Assembly (NCBI RefSeq): GCF_018070325.1
Contig: NZ_JAGPXY010000073.1
Coordinates: forward strand, 1 to 32,956
DNA from: Micromonospora sp. H61
GTDB taxonomy: Bacteria > Actinomycetota > Actinomycetes > Mycobacteriales > Micromonosporaceae
Direction: 5' to 3'
DNA: 32,956 nucleotides
Part shown: positions 1 through 6,930 of the stretch, in pieces
Position numbering within the stretch: the first letter of the stretch is position 1
How the letters are laid out: every line of letters starts with the position of its first letter
Made by a program: the position numbers and the translations under genes
Notes under the pieces: generated by a model
The model's input: the letters and a program-made list of their open reading frames with translations, nothing else
Told to the model about the DNA's origin: nothing
The model's database searches: none

Positions 1-96
1 CGCCTCACCCCCGCGATCTTGCATTTTCTGTCCCGACATAACGGGGCAATAACCGCTTTTCGGGAGCCGAATGTGCAAGATCGCGGGGGTGAGGCG
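1..96. repeat. Perfect 23-bp inverted repeat, probable bidirectional terminator or REP-like element
   Basis: Bases 1-23 are the exact reverse complement of 74-96, with a 50-nt centre. On the minus strand the stem begins 4 nt after the stop codon of the HPF-like gene, so it sits where a terminator belongs. The arm carries the core GATCTTGCA, also found in the inverted repeats near 4376-4450 and, degenerate, near 19075-19121. There is no T-run, as is common for actinobacterial terminators. The left end is the window edge, so the arm may be longer. Confidence 0.7.
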
Positions 97-100
97 TGGG

Positions 101-520
101 TCAGGCCGTTTCCGCGTCGGCGCGGGGGGCCGGGTTCTCCGACTCGTCGGGCTCGGACTGCGGCTGGGGGAGGTCGCGCAGGTGCTTGTTGTGCCGCGGC
201 TCCTGGCGGGTCTTCGCGTCGTTGAGCCTGCGGCGCAGGTCGTCACGGACGTCGTTCAGGGCGGCGTGCAGGTCCTCCTCCGCGGAGGTGGTGACGATCT
301 TCTGCCGGCCGGCGATCCAGCACTCCAGGGTGACCTTCTGACCACGCGCCTCCCGGTCCTTCACCGACACCTCCAGCTCGGTGGCGTCAGCGTGGAAGCT
401 GGCGAGCCGGGCGTCGAGGGTGGCGAACTGTTCGGCGATCCAGTTGCGGTCGCCCTGGGAGAACCCGGCGCCCACCCGCAGGCACTCAGCCACGGTGGCC
501 GGGTTGGCCACGGCGCTCAT
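101..520 (-). CDS. HPF/RaiA-family ribosome hibernation-like protein
   Basis: A 139-residue protein related to the hibernation-promoting factor / sigma-54 modulation family, which binds the 30S subunit and blocks the decoding channel in resting cells. The central part (about residues 45-105) has the family pattern: a beta segment with VSVKDREARGQKVTLECWI, then a helix with EEDLHAALNDVRDDLRRRL and a basic patch REPRHNKHLRD. The last 25 residues are a low-complexity acidic/proline tail. It lacks the C-terminal dimerisation domain of long HPF, so it resembles the short actinobacterial paralogues. The ATG at 520 overlaps the stop of a 16-codon upstream ORF (ATGA), suggesting coupled translation. 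A strong inverted repeat follows the stop. Family assignment is fairly sure; a role on ribosomes is by family only. Confidence 0.85.
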   Translation of the reverse strand: MSAVANPATVAECLRVGAGFSQGDRNWIAEQFATLDARLASFHADATELEVSVKDREARGQKVTLECWIAGRQKIVTTSAEEDLHAALNDVRDDLRRRLNDAKTRQEPRHNKHLRDLPQPQSEPDESENPAPRADAETA

Positions 521-567
521 CGCTGCGCCTCGGAAGCGTTCGCGGAGCCGATGGTAGTGATCATCAT
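517..567 (-). CDS. Possible 16-codon leader peptide upstream of the HPF-like gene
   Basis: On the minus strand, AGAGGT (80-75 of the 5xx block, i.e. 580-575) lies 7 nt before an ATG at 567. The ORF reads MMITTIGSANASEAQR and stops with TGA at 519-517. That stop overlaps the ATG of the HPF-like gene (520-518) in an ATGA junction. The Shine-Dalgarno is better than any site directly before the HPF-like start. This arrangement suggests a leader peptide or a coupled small gene. Nothing in the peptide names a function, and so short an ORF can arise by chance. Confidence 0.35.
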   Translation of the reverse strand: MMITTIGSANASEAQR

Positions 568-823
568 GGCGCTGACCTCTCGTCGACGTGCAGCTGTCGG
601 TGGTGCTTGATCAAGTCCTTACCCAGTTCGGGTGGCCTGGGAAACCGTGGGCGGCGGGTCGGGCGGGTCGGGCGTACCACATCGGGGCGTGATCAGGGCG
701 TTGTCCACAGGTGGGTTCGTCATCCACAGGTCGGGGATGGGCGCTCGCGATGGGCGCTCTCAGTGTCGATGCTCGGTCTCGAGTCGACTCGCGCTGGCAG
801 GCCCCGATCCCCCTGGAGGGACG
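521..823. other. Divergent intergenic region between the HPF-like gene and ssb
   Basis: This 303-nt stretch must hold the promoters of both divergent genes. It contains the leader ORF (517-567, minus), a perfect palindrome CTTGATCAAG at 606-615, two DnaA boxes at 701-728, an 11-bp direct repeat GATGGGCGCTC at 736-746 and 749-759 (13-nt period), and a 12-bp palindrome CGAGTCGACTCG at 780-791 shortly before the ssb ribosome binding site. No clear -35/-10 pair could be assigned. Confidence 0.55.
701..728 (+). promoter_or_regulatory. Two DnaA boxes upstream of ssb
   Basis: TTGTCCACA at 701-709 is the preferred DnaA box of high-GC actinomycetes (established for Streptomyces). TCATCCACA at 720-728 fits the looser consensus. 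They lie in the same orientation, 19 nt apart start to start, about 100 nt before an SSB gene. Control of a replication gene by DnaA is plausible but inferred. Confidence 0.5.
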
Positions 824-1624
824 ATGTTCGACACTTACGTGACAATCGTCGGCAATGTGCTGACTACGCCCGAGTGGCGGCGTACGACCCAGAGCAACAC
901 TCTGGTGGCCAACTTCAAGGTCGCCTCGACCGCCCGCCGACTCGATCGCGACAGCGGCCGGTGGGTCGACGGCAATTCGCTGCGCGTCCGCGTCAACTGT
1001 TGGCGCAAGCTCGCCGAGGGGGTGGCGGCCTCCGTCATGGTCGGCGATCCGGTGGTGGTCTGCGGGCGGCTCTACACCCGCGACTGGACCGACGACGGCG
1101 GTAACCACCGCACGCTCTACGAGCTGGAGGCGGTGGCCGTCGGCCACGACCTGTCCCGGGGTCGGGCCCGCTTCCTGCGCAACCGGCCGAGCATGGCGAC
1201 CAGCACCGTGGAGGACGGTGAGGCCGAGAGCCGGGTGCGCGGCGAGCCCACCGAGCCGGTGCCGACCGGGCAGGCGCCCGTGCTGCCCGACGACCGTCCG
1301 CTGGACGACGACTTCGAGCTGCCCGACTACGCGGAGCTGCGAACCAGCCCGTTCGGCAACGTCCCGGGGGACGACGACAGTTCCCGGAGCGGCGGGGTCT
1401 TCGGTGACGGCGGAGCGCTTGCGAGCGCCGGGCAGGCCGGGCTGGCCGATGCTCCGCCGGACCTCGACGACGAGTTGGCCCCTCCGCCCGAGGCGGACGA
1501 CGACAACAACGCCGACGGTGACCTGGACATCGAGTTGGGGCCGGTGCCCGACGAGGGGCAGCCGGAGCCGGCGCAGCCCGGCCGAGGGCGGCGTGGTCGG
1601 GGCCGGATCCCGCAGCCAGCCTGA
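824..1624 (+). CDS. ssb: Single-stranded DNA-binding protein (SSB paralogue with long acidic tail)
   Basis: A 266-residue protein whose first ~110 residues form an SSB-type OB fold: MFDTYVTIVGNV, then ANFKVASTARR, LRVRVNCWRKLAEGV, GDPVVVCGRLYTRDW and RTLYELEAVAVGHDLSRG. It binds single-stranded DNA in replication, repair or recombination. The remaining ~150 residues are disordered, rich in D, E, P and G, with an internal acidic cluster PLDDDFELPDY. They end in a basic RGRRGRGRIPQPA rather than the usual acidic DDDxPF tip that recruits partner proteins. This suggests a specialised paralogue rather than the main replicative SSB. The start is the ATG preceded by GGAGG at 815-819. DnaA boxes lie upstream and a stem-loop follows the stop. 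Confidence 0.9.
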   Translation: MFDTYVTIVGNVLTTPEWRRTTQSNTLVANFKVASTARRLDRDSGRWVDGNSLRVRVNCWRKLAEGVAASVMVGDPVVVCGRLYTRDWTDDGGNHRTLYELEAVAVGHDLSRGRARFLRNRPSMATSTVEDGEAESRVRGEPTEPVPTGQAPVLPDDRPLDDDFELPDYAELRTSPFGNVPGDDDSSRSGGVFGDGGALASAGQAGLADAPPDLDDELAPPPEADDDNNADGDLDIELGPVPDEGQPEPAQPGRGRRGRGRIPQPA

Positions 1625-1639
1625 CCGGTCACGACGGGG

Positions 1640-1674
1640 GCGGGGTGGCGACGCGACCGGCGTCGTCACCCCGC
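1640..1674 (+). terminator. Stem-loop terminator after ssb
   Basis: Arms 1640-1653 and 1661-1674 pair over 14 bp with one G-U pair and a 7-nt loop. The stem starts 15 nt after the ssb stop. No U-tract follows. Confidence 0.65.
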
Positions 1675-1797
1675 GTGACGGACGTCGGCAGGTTGGGCTG
1701 CCTGTTCGCTCCACGGGTTCTCGTTGCCGGTGCGGGACCGTGGGTTGGGCTGGTTCACGGGGTGCTCGTCTAGGCTGGCCGGCCGGAGGTGGTGCGG

Positions 1798-2808
1798 GTG
1801 CGACGGACAGCGCCGATGGCGAACGCGGTGGGGCTGCTCGCCGGGTACGCGCTGGACAGGGTGCTCGGCGACCCCCGCCGGTGGCACCCGGTTGCCGGCT
1901 TCGGGCAGGCCGCGGGCGCGCTGGAGCGCCTCCTCTACCGCCCGGACCGAACGGCGGGTACGGCGTTCACCGCGCTGGCCGTGGGCGGGCCGGTGTTGCT
2001 CGGGGCGGTCGCCGCGACGGCTACCCGGCACCGGCCGGTGACCCGGGCGGTGCTGGTGGCGGCCGGCACGTGGACCGTGCTGGGCGGCCGCACGCTACGG
2101 CACGAGGCGACCGTCATGGGTCGTACGCTGCGTGACGGTGACCTGCCCGCTGCCCGGCGACGCCTCGGTCACCTCTGCGGGCGGGACCCGTCGACGCTGG
2201 GCGAGTCGGAGCTGGCCCGCGCCACCGTCGAGTCGGTCGCGGAGAACACCTCGGACGCGGTGGTCGCTCCGCTGCTCTGGGGTGCGGTCGCTGGTCTGCC
2301 CGGGCTGCTGGGCTACCGCGCGGCGAACACCCTCGATGCGATGGTCGGGCACCGGTCGACGCGCTACGCGCGGTTCGGCACGCCGGCCGCTCGGCTGGAC
2401 GACGCGCTCAACCTCGTGCCGTCCCGGCTGACCGGGCTGCTCACCATCGCCGTCGCGCCGGTCGCGCACGGGGACCGGCAGCGCACCTGGCAGGTGTGGC
2501 GGCGGGACCGCAACGACCACCCGAGCCCCAACGCCGGTCAGTGCGAGGCGGCGATGGCCGGTGCGCTCGGGGTCCGCCTCGGTGGTCGCAACGTCTACTT
2601 CGGGCGCTCCGAGGTGCGGCCGTTCCTCGGCGACGGCCCTCGCCCGGAGGCGCGGCACCTGAAGCGGGCCGCCCGGATCTCCGGCGCGGTGGGGCTGGCC
2701 GCCGTCGGGTTGGCGGCCGCGTACCCGGTGACGCTCGGACGGCTGGTCGGCGCGGTGAGCAGGCGTGCACTGATCGGCGCTCTGGGTCGGCGGGGGAGTG
2801 GGCGGTGA
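1798..2808 (+). CDS. cobD: Adenosylcobinamide-phosphate synthase CobD (CbiB)
   Basis: An integral membrane protein of about 336 residues. CobD/CbiB joins adenosylcobyric acid to the aminopropanol (phosphate) side chain late in cobalamin synthesis. Family signatures are an N-terminal GLLAGYALDRVLGDPRRWHP and HPVAGFG, a central ARATVESVAENTSDAVVAPL, GLPGLLGYRAANTLDAMVGH, and DHPSPNAGQCEAAMAGALGVRLGG with a following tyrosine. Several hydrophobic stretches fit membrane spans. GGAGG at 1785-1789 is 8 nt before the GTG at 1798, so I prefer that start over GTG 1789 or ATG 1816. A possible -10 (TAGGCT) is at 1770-1775. The stop overlaps the cobQ start, so the two genes are coupled. Confidence 0.92.
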   Translation: MRRTAPMANAVGLLAGYALDRVLGDPRRWHPVAGFGQAAGALERLLYRPDRTAGTAFTALAVGGPVLLGAVAATATRHRPVTRAVLVAAGTWTVLGGRTLRHEATVMGRTLRDGDLPAARRRLGHLCGRDPSTLGESELARATVESVAENTSDAVVAPLLWGAVAGLPGLLGYRAANTLDAMVGHRSTRYARFGTPAARLDDALNLVPSRLTGLLTIAVAPVAHGDRQRTWQVWRRDRNDHPSPNAGQCEAAMAGALGVRLGGRNVYFGRSEVRPFLGDGPRPEARHLKRAARISGAVGLAAVGLAAAYPVTLGRLVGAVSRRALIGALGRRGSGR

Positions 2809-4343
2809 GCGGCGGGCTGCTGGTGGCCGGCACGACGTCCGACGCCGGCAAGAGCGTGCTCACCGCCGGCATCTGTCGTTGGCTGCACCGGCAGGGCGTG
2901 AAGGTGGCGCCGTACAAGGCGCAGAACATGTCGAACAACTCGGCGGTGGTCGTCGGGCCGGACGGGCGCGGCGGCGAGATCGGGCGCGCCCAGGCCATGC
3001 AGGCCGCGGCGTGCGGGCTCGCACCCGACCTGCGGTTCAACCCGGTGCTGCTCAAGCCGGGCAGTGACCTGGCCAGTCAGGTGGTGCTGCTGGGCGAGGC
3101 GGTCGACACGATCACCGCCGGCACCTTCCGACAGCTGCGTCCCCGGCTCGCCGAGACCGCGTACGCCGCGCTGGCCGAGCTGCGCGAGACGTACGACGTG
3201 GTGATCTGCGAGGGCGCCGGCAGCCCCGCGGAGATCAACCTGCGGGCCGGTGACTACGTCAACATGGGGCTGGCCCGGCACGCCAACCTGCCCACCATCG
3301 TCGTCGGCGACATCGACCGGGGCGGTGTCTTCGCCTCGATGTTCGGCACCGTGGCCCTGCTCGACCCGGCCGACCAGGCGCTGATCGCCGGGTTCGTGAT
3401 CAACAAGTTTCGGGGCGACCTCGGGCTGCTCCAGCCGGGCCTGGACATGCTGCGTCAGGTCACCGGACGCCCCACGTACGGGGTGCTGCCCTGGGCACTG
3501 GACCTGTGGCTCGACGCGGAGGACTCACTCGCCTACGGCCGGGTGCTCGGCCGACCCGCCGCCCCGCACGGCAGTGAATGGCTGGACGTGGCCGTCGTCC
3601 GCCTACCCCGGATCAGCAACGCCACCGACGTGGAGGCGCTCGCCACCGAGCCGGGCGTCCGGGTACGCCTCACCATCGAACCGGCCGAACTGGCCGCCGC
3701 CGACCTGGTCGTCCTACCCGGCTCCAAGTCCACCGTCGCCGACCTCGGGTGGCTGCGCGAAACCGGTCTCGCCGACGCGGTGGCCACCCATGTGGCGGCC
3801 GGCAAGCCCCTGCTCGGCCTCTGCGGCGGCTTCCAGATGCTCGGCCGCGCCATCCACGATCCGGTGGAGAGCCGGCAGGGCAGCGTGCCGGGGCTCGGTC
3901 TGCTGCCCATCGACATCACCTTCGACCCGCGCAAGACCGTCCGGCAGTCGGTGGGCACCGGCCACGGTGGCCTCCCGGTGCGGGGCTACGAGATCCACCA
4001 CGGGTACGTCTCGCAGGCCGACCCGAGCCTGACCCCGCTGCTGACCAGCGACGACGGTGTCGGGGAGGGGGCCGTGCTCGGCGTGGTGCACGGCACGCAC
4101 TGGCACGGGGCGTTCGAGTCCGACGAGTTCCGCCGGTGGTTCCTCACCGAGGCGGCCCGGCTGGCCGGCCGCAGCGGATTCCGGGTCGCGCCGGCCACCA
4201 GCTTCGCCGCCGCCCGGGAGCGCTCACTCGACCTGCTCGGCGACCTGGTCGAGGAACACCTGGACACCGATGCCCTCTGGCGTCTCATCGAAGCCGGCCC
4301 CCCCGCCGACCTGCCCTTCATCCCACCCGGTGCCCCGTCCTGA
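2805..4343 (+). CDS. cobQ: Cobyric acid synthase CobQ (CbiP)
   Basis: A 512-residue enzyme that makes the b, d, e and g amides of adenosylcobyrinic a,c-diamide using glutamine and ATP. The N-terminal dethiobiotin-synthetase-like domain carries the ATP loop GTTSDAGKS (residues 9-17) and later VICEGAGSPAEINL and VGDIDRGGVFAS. The C-terminal class I glutaminase domain has its nucleophile Cys340 in LLGLCGGFQMLG and the catalytic histidine at about 434 in THWHGAFE. All key residues are present, which contrasts with the CobB-like protein at 11293. The GTG start overlaps the cobD stop by 4 nt (GTGA), marking a cobD-cobQ operon. Length is normal for the family. Confidence 0.96.
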   Translation: MSGGLLVAGTTSDAGKSVLTAGICRWLHRQGVKVAPYKAQNMSNNSAVVVGPDGRGGEIGRAQAMQAAACGLAPDLRFNPVLLKPGSDLASQVVLLGEAVDTITAGTFRQLRPRLAETAYAALAELRETYDVVICEGAGSPAEINLRAGDYVNMGLARHANLPTIVVGDIDRGGVFASMFGTVALLDPADQALIAGFVINKFRGDLGLLQPGLDMLRQVTGRPTYGVLPWALDLWLDAEDSLAYGRVLGRPAAPHGSEWLDVAVVRLPRISNATDVEALATEPGVRVRLTIEPAELAAADLVVLPGSKSTVADLGWLRETGLADAVATHVAAGKPLLGLCGGFQMLGRAIHDPVESRQGSVPGLGLLPIDITFDPRKTVRQSVGTGHGGLPVRGYEIHHGYVSQADPSLTPLLTSDDGVGEGAVLGVVHGTHWHGAFESDEFRRWFLTEAARLAGRSGFRVAPATSFAAARERSLDLLGDLVEEHLDTDALWRLIEAGPPADLPFIPPGAPS

Positions 4344-4375
4344 CCGGGCGCACCGTCCCTTGGGGAGGGTGAAGG

Positions 4376-4448
4376 GATCGTGCTCGATCATTGTTGGAGG
4401 GGCCTCGCCCACACAAGGAGGGGCCTGTTTCCTGGATCGAGCACGATC
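4376..4448. repeat. Intergenic inverted repeat between convergent genes
   Basis: GATCGTGCTCGATC (4376-4389) and its exact complement (4435-4448) flank 45 nt. Inside is a 10-bp direct repeat GGAGGGGCCT (4396-4405 and 4417-4426). The right arm runs into CGATCTTGC, the same core as in the 1-96 repeat. It lies between cobQ and the rhodanese gene, which converge, so it may terminate both transcripts. Confidence 0.6.
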
Positions 4449-4498
4449 TTGCGTAGACCGACCGCCCGGAATGGCACTCGAGGGGCAAGGTCGGGGGG

Positions 4499-4900
4499 TC
4501 AGGGGCGGATGTCGGCCGGACGGTCGGTGGTGGGCAGGCCGGCGGCGAGCCAGGCGTCCATGCCGCCGATCATGTCGGTGGCCCGGCGCAGGCCGAGGGT
4601 CTGCAGGCTGGCAGCGGCCAGACTGGAGCTGTAACCCTGTCGGCACACCAGGATGATCTCCCGGTCGTACCCGGTGGCTTCCGGGATCCGCCAGGCGCTG
4701 GCCGGATCGAGGCGCCACTCCAGTACGGTCCGGTCGATGACGACCGCGCCCGGCAGGTCGCCCTGTTCGCGGCGCTGTAGTTCGGTGCGGGTGTCGACCA
4801 GCAACGCGCCGCCGCGGACCGCCTCGACGGTCTGCTGCGGAGTCAGTCGGTGCAGCCCGGCGCGGGCCTGTTCGAGTAGGGCGTCTATACCGGGGCTCAT
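4499..4900 (-). CDS. Rhodanese-like domain protein (single domain)
   Basis: About 133 residues forming a single rhodanese/Cdc25-like domain. Visible features are GALLVDTRTELQR near residue 31, a central EWRLDPAS, the active-site loop CRQGYSS with Cys86, and a C-terminal IGGMDAWLAAGLP typical of the fold. Such proteins carry sulfur as a cysteine persulfide; the donor and acceptor here are unknown. I chose the ATG at 4900, which directly precedes the conserved region; an in-frame GTG at 4942 would add 14 residues without family likeness. It is divergent from the uridine-kinase-like gene and converges on cobQ. Confidence 0.85.
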   Translation of the reverse strand: MSPGIDALLEQARAGLHRLTPQQTVEAVRGGALLVDTRTELQRREQGDLPGAVVIDRTVLEWRLDPASAWRIPEATGYDREIILVCRQGYSSSLAAASLQTLGLRRATDMIGGMDAWLAAGLPTTDRPADIRP

Positions 4901-5025
4901 TACGTCTCGGAGCACCACCCGATCATGCCGATTCGGTGGCACCCCGGGCGGCGAACGGGCCGCCCGTCACCCGTCGCCGCACCAATTCCCCCGGACGTGA
5001 CGGTGGCCGGCCAGGGCGATGGCGG

Positions 5026-5061
5026 CATACTTCGGTAATGCACCACGGGAGGCTGCGCTGA
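5026..5061 (+). promoter_or_regulatory. Possible promoter and leaderless mini-ORF before the uridine-kinase-like gene
   Basis: CATACT at 5026-5031 could be a -10 element, placing transcription start near the ATG at 5038. That ATG opens a 7-codon ORF, MHHGRLR, which stops at 5059-5061. A strong GGGAGG lies inside it (5047-5052). If the promoter is right, the longer kinase ORF start at 5019 would lie outside the transcript. Speculative. Confidence 0.25.
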
Positions 5062-5084
5062 ACCCGGGAACTGGCGGACCGACC

Positions 5085-5699
5085 GTGGCGGTTGTCGAGG
5101 CGTACGCCGAACTGGCTCGTCGGGTGCTCGCGGGCCCGGCGCGGTTGGGGCGGACCCGGCTGGTCGCGGTCGACGGGCCGAGCGGCGCGGGTAAGAGCCG
5201 GTTCGCAGCCCAACTCGCGGATGCCCTGGCGGGGCCGCTCGGCGGCCGACCGCCGGTGGTGCACACCGACGACCTGCTCGACGGGTGGGACGACCAGGTC
5301 ACCTTCTGGCCCCGGCTCGACGACTGGGTGCTCGCCCCGCTGCGTAACGGGGAGCCGGGCGCCTACCGGCGGTACAGCTGGGTCCGGCAGTCCTTCCTGC
5401 CCCGGCCGGTTCCGGTGCCGGTGGCTCCGGTGCTGGTGGTCGAGGGCGTCAGCGCCGCCCGAACGGTCGTCCGGCCGGAGCTGACGCTGGCCGTGTTCGT
5501 CACCGCGCCCGCGCCGCTGCGGCTGGCTCGCGCTGTCGCCCGGGACGGGCCGGAGATCCTGCCCGAGCTGCGCCGCTGGCATGACGGGGAGCGGGCGCAC
5601 TTCGCCGCCGACGAGACCGTGACCCACGCCGACCTGTTGGTGGATGGCGCGCCGACACTGCCGTACGACGCGGACCGGTACTACGTGCGGCTTCGCTGA
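5085..5699 (+). CDS. Uridine kinase-like P-loop NTPase
   Basis: About 204 residues from a GTG at 5085. The Walker A motif GPSGAGKS (residues 31-38) follows RTRLVAVD, and HTDDLLDGWDD is the family's substrate/Walker B-like segment. LVVEGVSAARTV and a C-terminal DRYYVRLR complete the resemblance to actinobacterial proteins annotated as uridine kinase. The reaction would be phosphorylation of a nucleoside or similar small molecule; the true substrate is not evident. The ORF extends upstream to ATG 5019, but that N-terminus has no family likeness, and a CTG at 5058 has the best ribosome binding site (GGGAGG, 5 nt). The start is therefore uncertain. Confidence 0.8.
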   Translation: MAVVEAYAELARRVLAGPARLGRTRLVAVDGPSGAGKSRFAAQLADALAGPLGGRPPVVHTDDLLDGWDDQVTFWPRLDDWVLAPLRNGEPGAYRRYSWVRQSFLPRPVPVPVAPVLVVEGVSAARTVVRPELTLAVFVTAPAPLRLARAVARDGPEILPELRRWHDGERAHFAADETVTHADLLVDGAPTLPYDADRYYVRLR

Positions 5700-5766
5700 G
5701 CGGGGCATGGACGTGGGCCACCGACTGCGGCACGATGCGGAGAGCTACGGCGAACGGGGAGCCACC

Positions 5767-6909
5767 ATGACGGCAGCGGACGCGCCAGCGCGGCGTCGGA
5801 TCACCCTCACCGGCATCAGCTCGCGGGCCTGGGAGCATCCGGCCGACCGGGGTGCCCTGGTCGCGCTGCGGGAGCTGCGCGGTTTCGACGACGTGCTGCG
5901 GGCGTTCTTCGGGATGTGGAACGAGCGGGGCTTCCGGCTGTCCGTGCTGGCCTCCGGCATCCGGGTCGACCACCGGCAGTACCCGGCGGTGTGGCAGCGC
6001 TACACCGAGGCGGCGGCGCTCGACGTGGCCGAACTGCCCGAGCTGTACGTGACCCAGTCGCCCTGGTTGGGCGCCGAGGCGGTCGGGCTGGAGCGGCCGT
6101 TCATCGTGCTGAACTCCGCCTGCGTGCAGCAACTCGACGAGGACGAGCTGCGCTGCCTGCTCGGCCACGAGTTGGGGCACGTGGGCAGCGGGCACGCGGT
6201 CTACAAGACCATGCTCATGATCCTCACCCGGTGGGCGGCCAACCTGAGCTGGTTGCCGGTCGGCGCGATCGCGCTGCGCGCCATCATCGCGGCGATGCTG
6301 GAGTGGTGGCGCAAGGCGGAACTCTCCGCCGACCGGGCCGGCCTGCTCGCCGGGCAGGATCCGGCCGCCGCGCTGCGGCTGCTGATGAAGCTCGCCGGCG
6401 GCGGTGACCTGTCCCAGGTCGACACCACAGCCTTCCTGGAGCAGGCCGCCGAGTACGCCGGCGGCGGCGACCTGCGCGACAGCCTGCACAAGATCCGAAT
6501 GACCGCGTGGAGCACCCACCCGGTGCCGGTGGCGCGGGCGGCGTCGGTGCGCCAGTGGATCGACTCCGGGGCGTACGGGCAGGTGCTGGCCGGGGACTAT
6601 CCACGCCGCGAGGACGACAGCTCGACAAGCGTGTCGGAGGAGATCAAGGCGGCCGCCGAGTCGTACCGGGAGGAGTTCAGCCGGTCCACCGACCCGCTGG
6701 TCGGGTTGCTGCGCCGGCTCGGCGACGGCGCGAGCGACGTCGGCGAGTGGGTGGGCGGCACCGCCGGCCGGGCCCGTTCCTGGATGGACGCGGCCACCGA
6801 GGCGGCGGGCCGCGCACACCGCGCCGGGCGGGCCGCGCCGGGCGCGCGGGCCGGCGCCGGCCCCGCTGACAGCGGTGACGGTACGGGCTCCGCCGACACA
6901 CCCCGGTAA
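5767..6909 (+). CDS. M48-family zinc metalloprotease
   Basis: A 380-residue protein with the zinc-binding HELGH (residues 134-138) in LLGHELGHVGSGH and a probable third ligand, Glu186, in AELSADRAG. These are the hallmarks of M48 peptidases (HtpX/Ste24-like). A hydrophobic stretch at about 155-178 could be a membrane span or a buried helix. There is no signal peptide. The last ~90 residues (after SSTSVSEEIKAAAESYREEF) are a charged, then Ala/Gly-rich tail outside the catalytic domain. The ATG follows GGGGAG at good distance. It lies 67 nt after the kinase-like gene, possibly in one transcript. Substrate unknown; membrane-protein quality control is the usual guess. Confidence 0.88.
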   Translation: MTAADAPARRRITLTGISSRAWEHPADRGALVALRELRGFDDVLRAFFGMWNERGFRLSVLASGIRVDHRQYPAVWQRYTEAAALDVAELPELYVTQSPWLGAEAVGLERPFIVLNSACVQQLDEDELRCLLGHELGHVGSGHAVYKTMLMILTRWAANLSWLPVGAIALRAIIAAMLEWWRKAELSADRAGLLAGQDPAAALRLLMKLAGGGDLSQVDTTAFLEQAAEYAGGGDLRDSLHKIRMTAWSTHPVPVARAASVRQWIDSGAYGQVLAGDYPRREDDSSTSVSEEIKAAAESYREEFSRSTDPLVGLLRRLGDGASDVGEWVGGTAGRARSWMDAATEAAGRAHRAGRAAPGARAGAGPADSGDGTGSADTPR

Positions 6910-6930
6910 GGCCGGCATACGATGCCGGTC
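6893..6930 (+). promoter_or_regulatory. Putative leaderless promoter for the M20 dipeptidase gene
   Basis: TACGAT at 6918-6923 fits TANNNT and is followed by exactly 7 nt before the ATG at 6931. A weak -35 (CCGACA, 6893-6898) lies 19 nt upstream. The same spacing is seen at the SURF1, vapB-like and 8367 genes. Confidence 0.45.
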
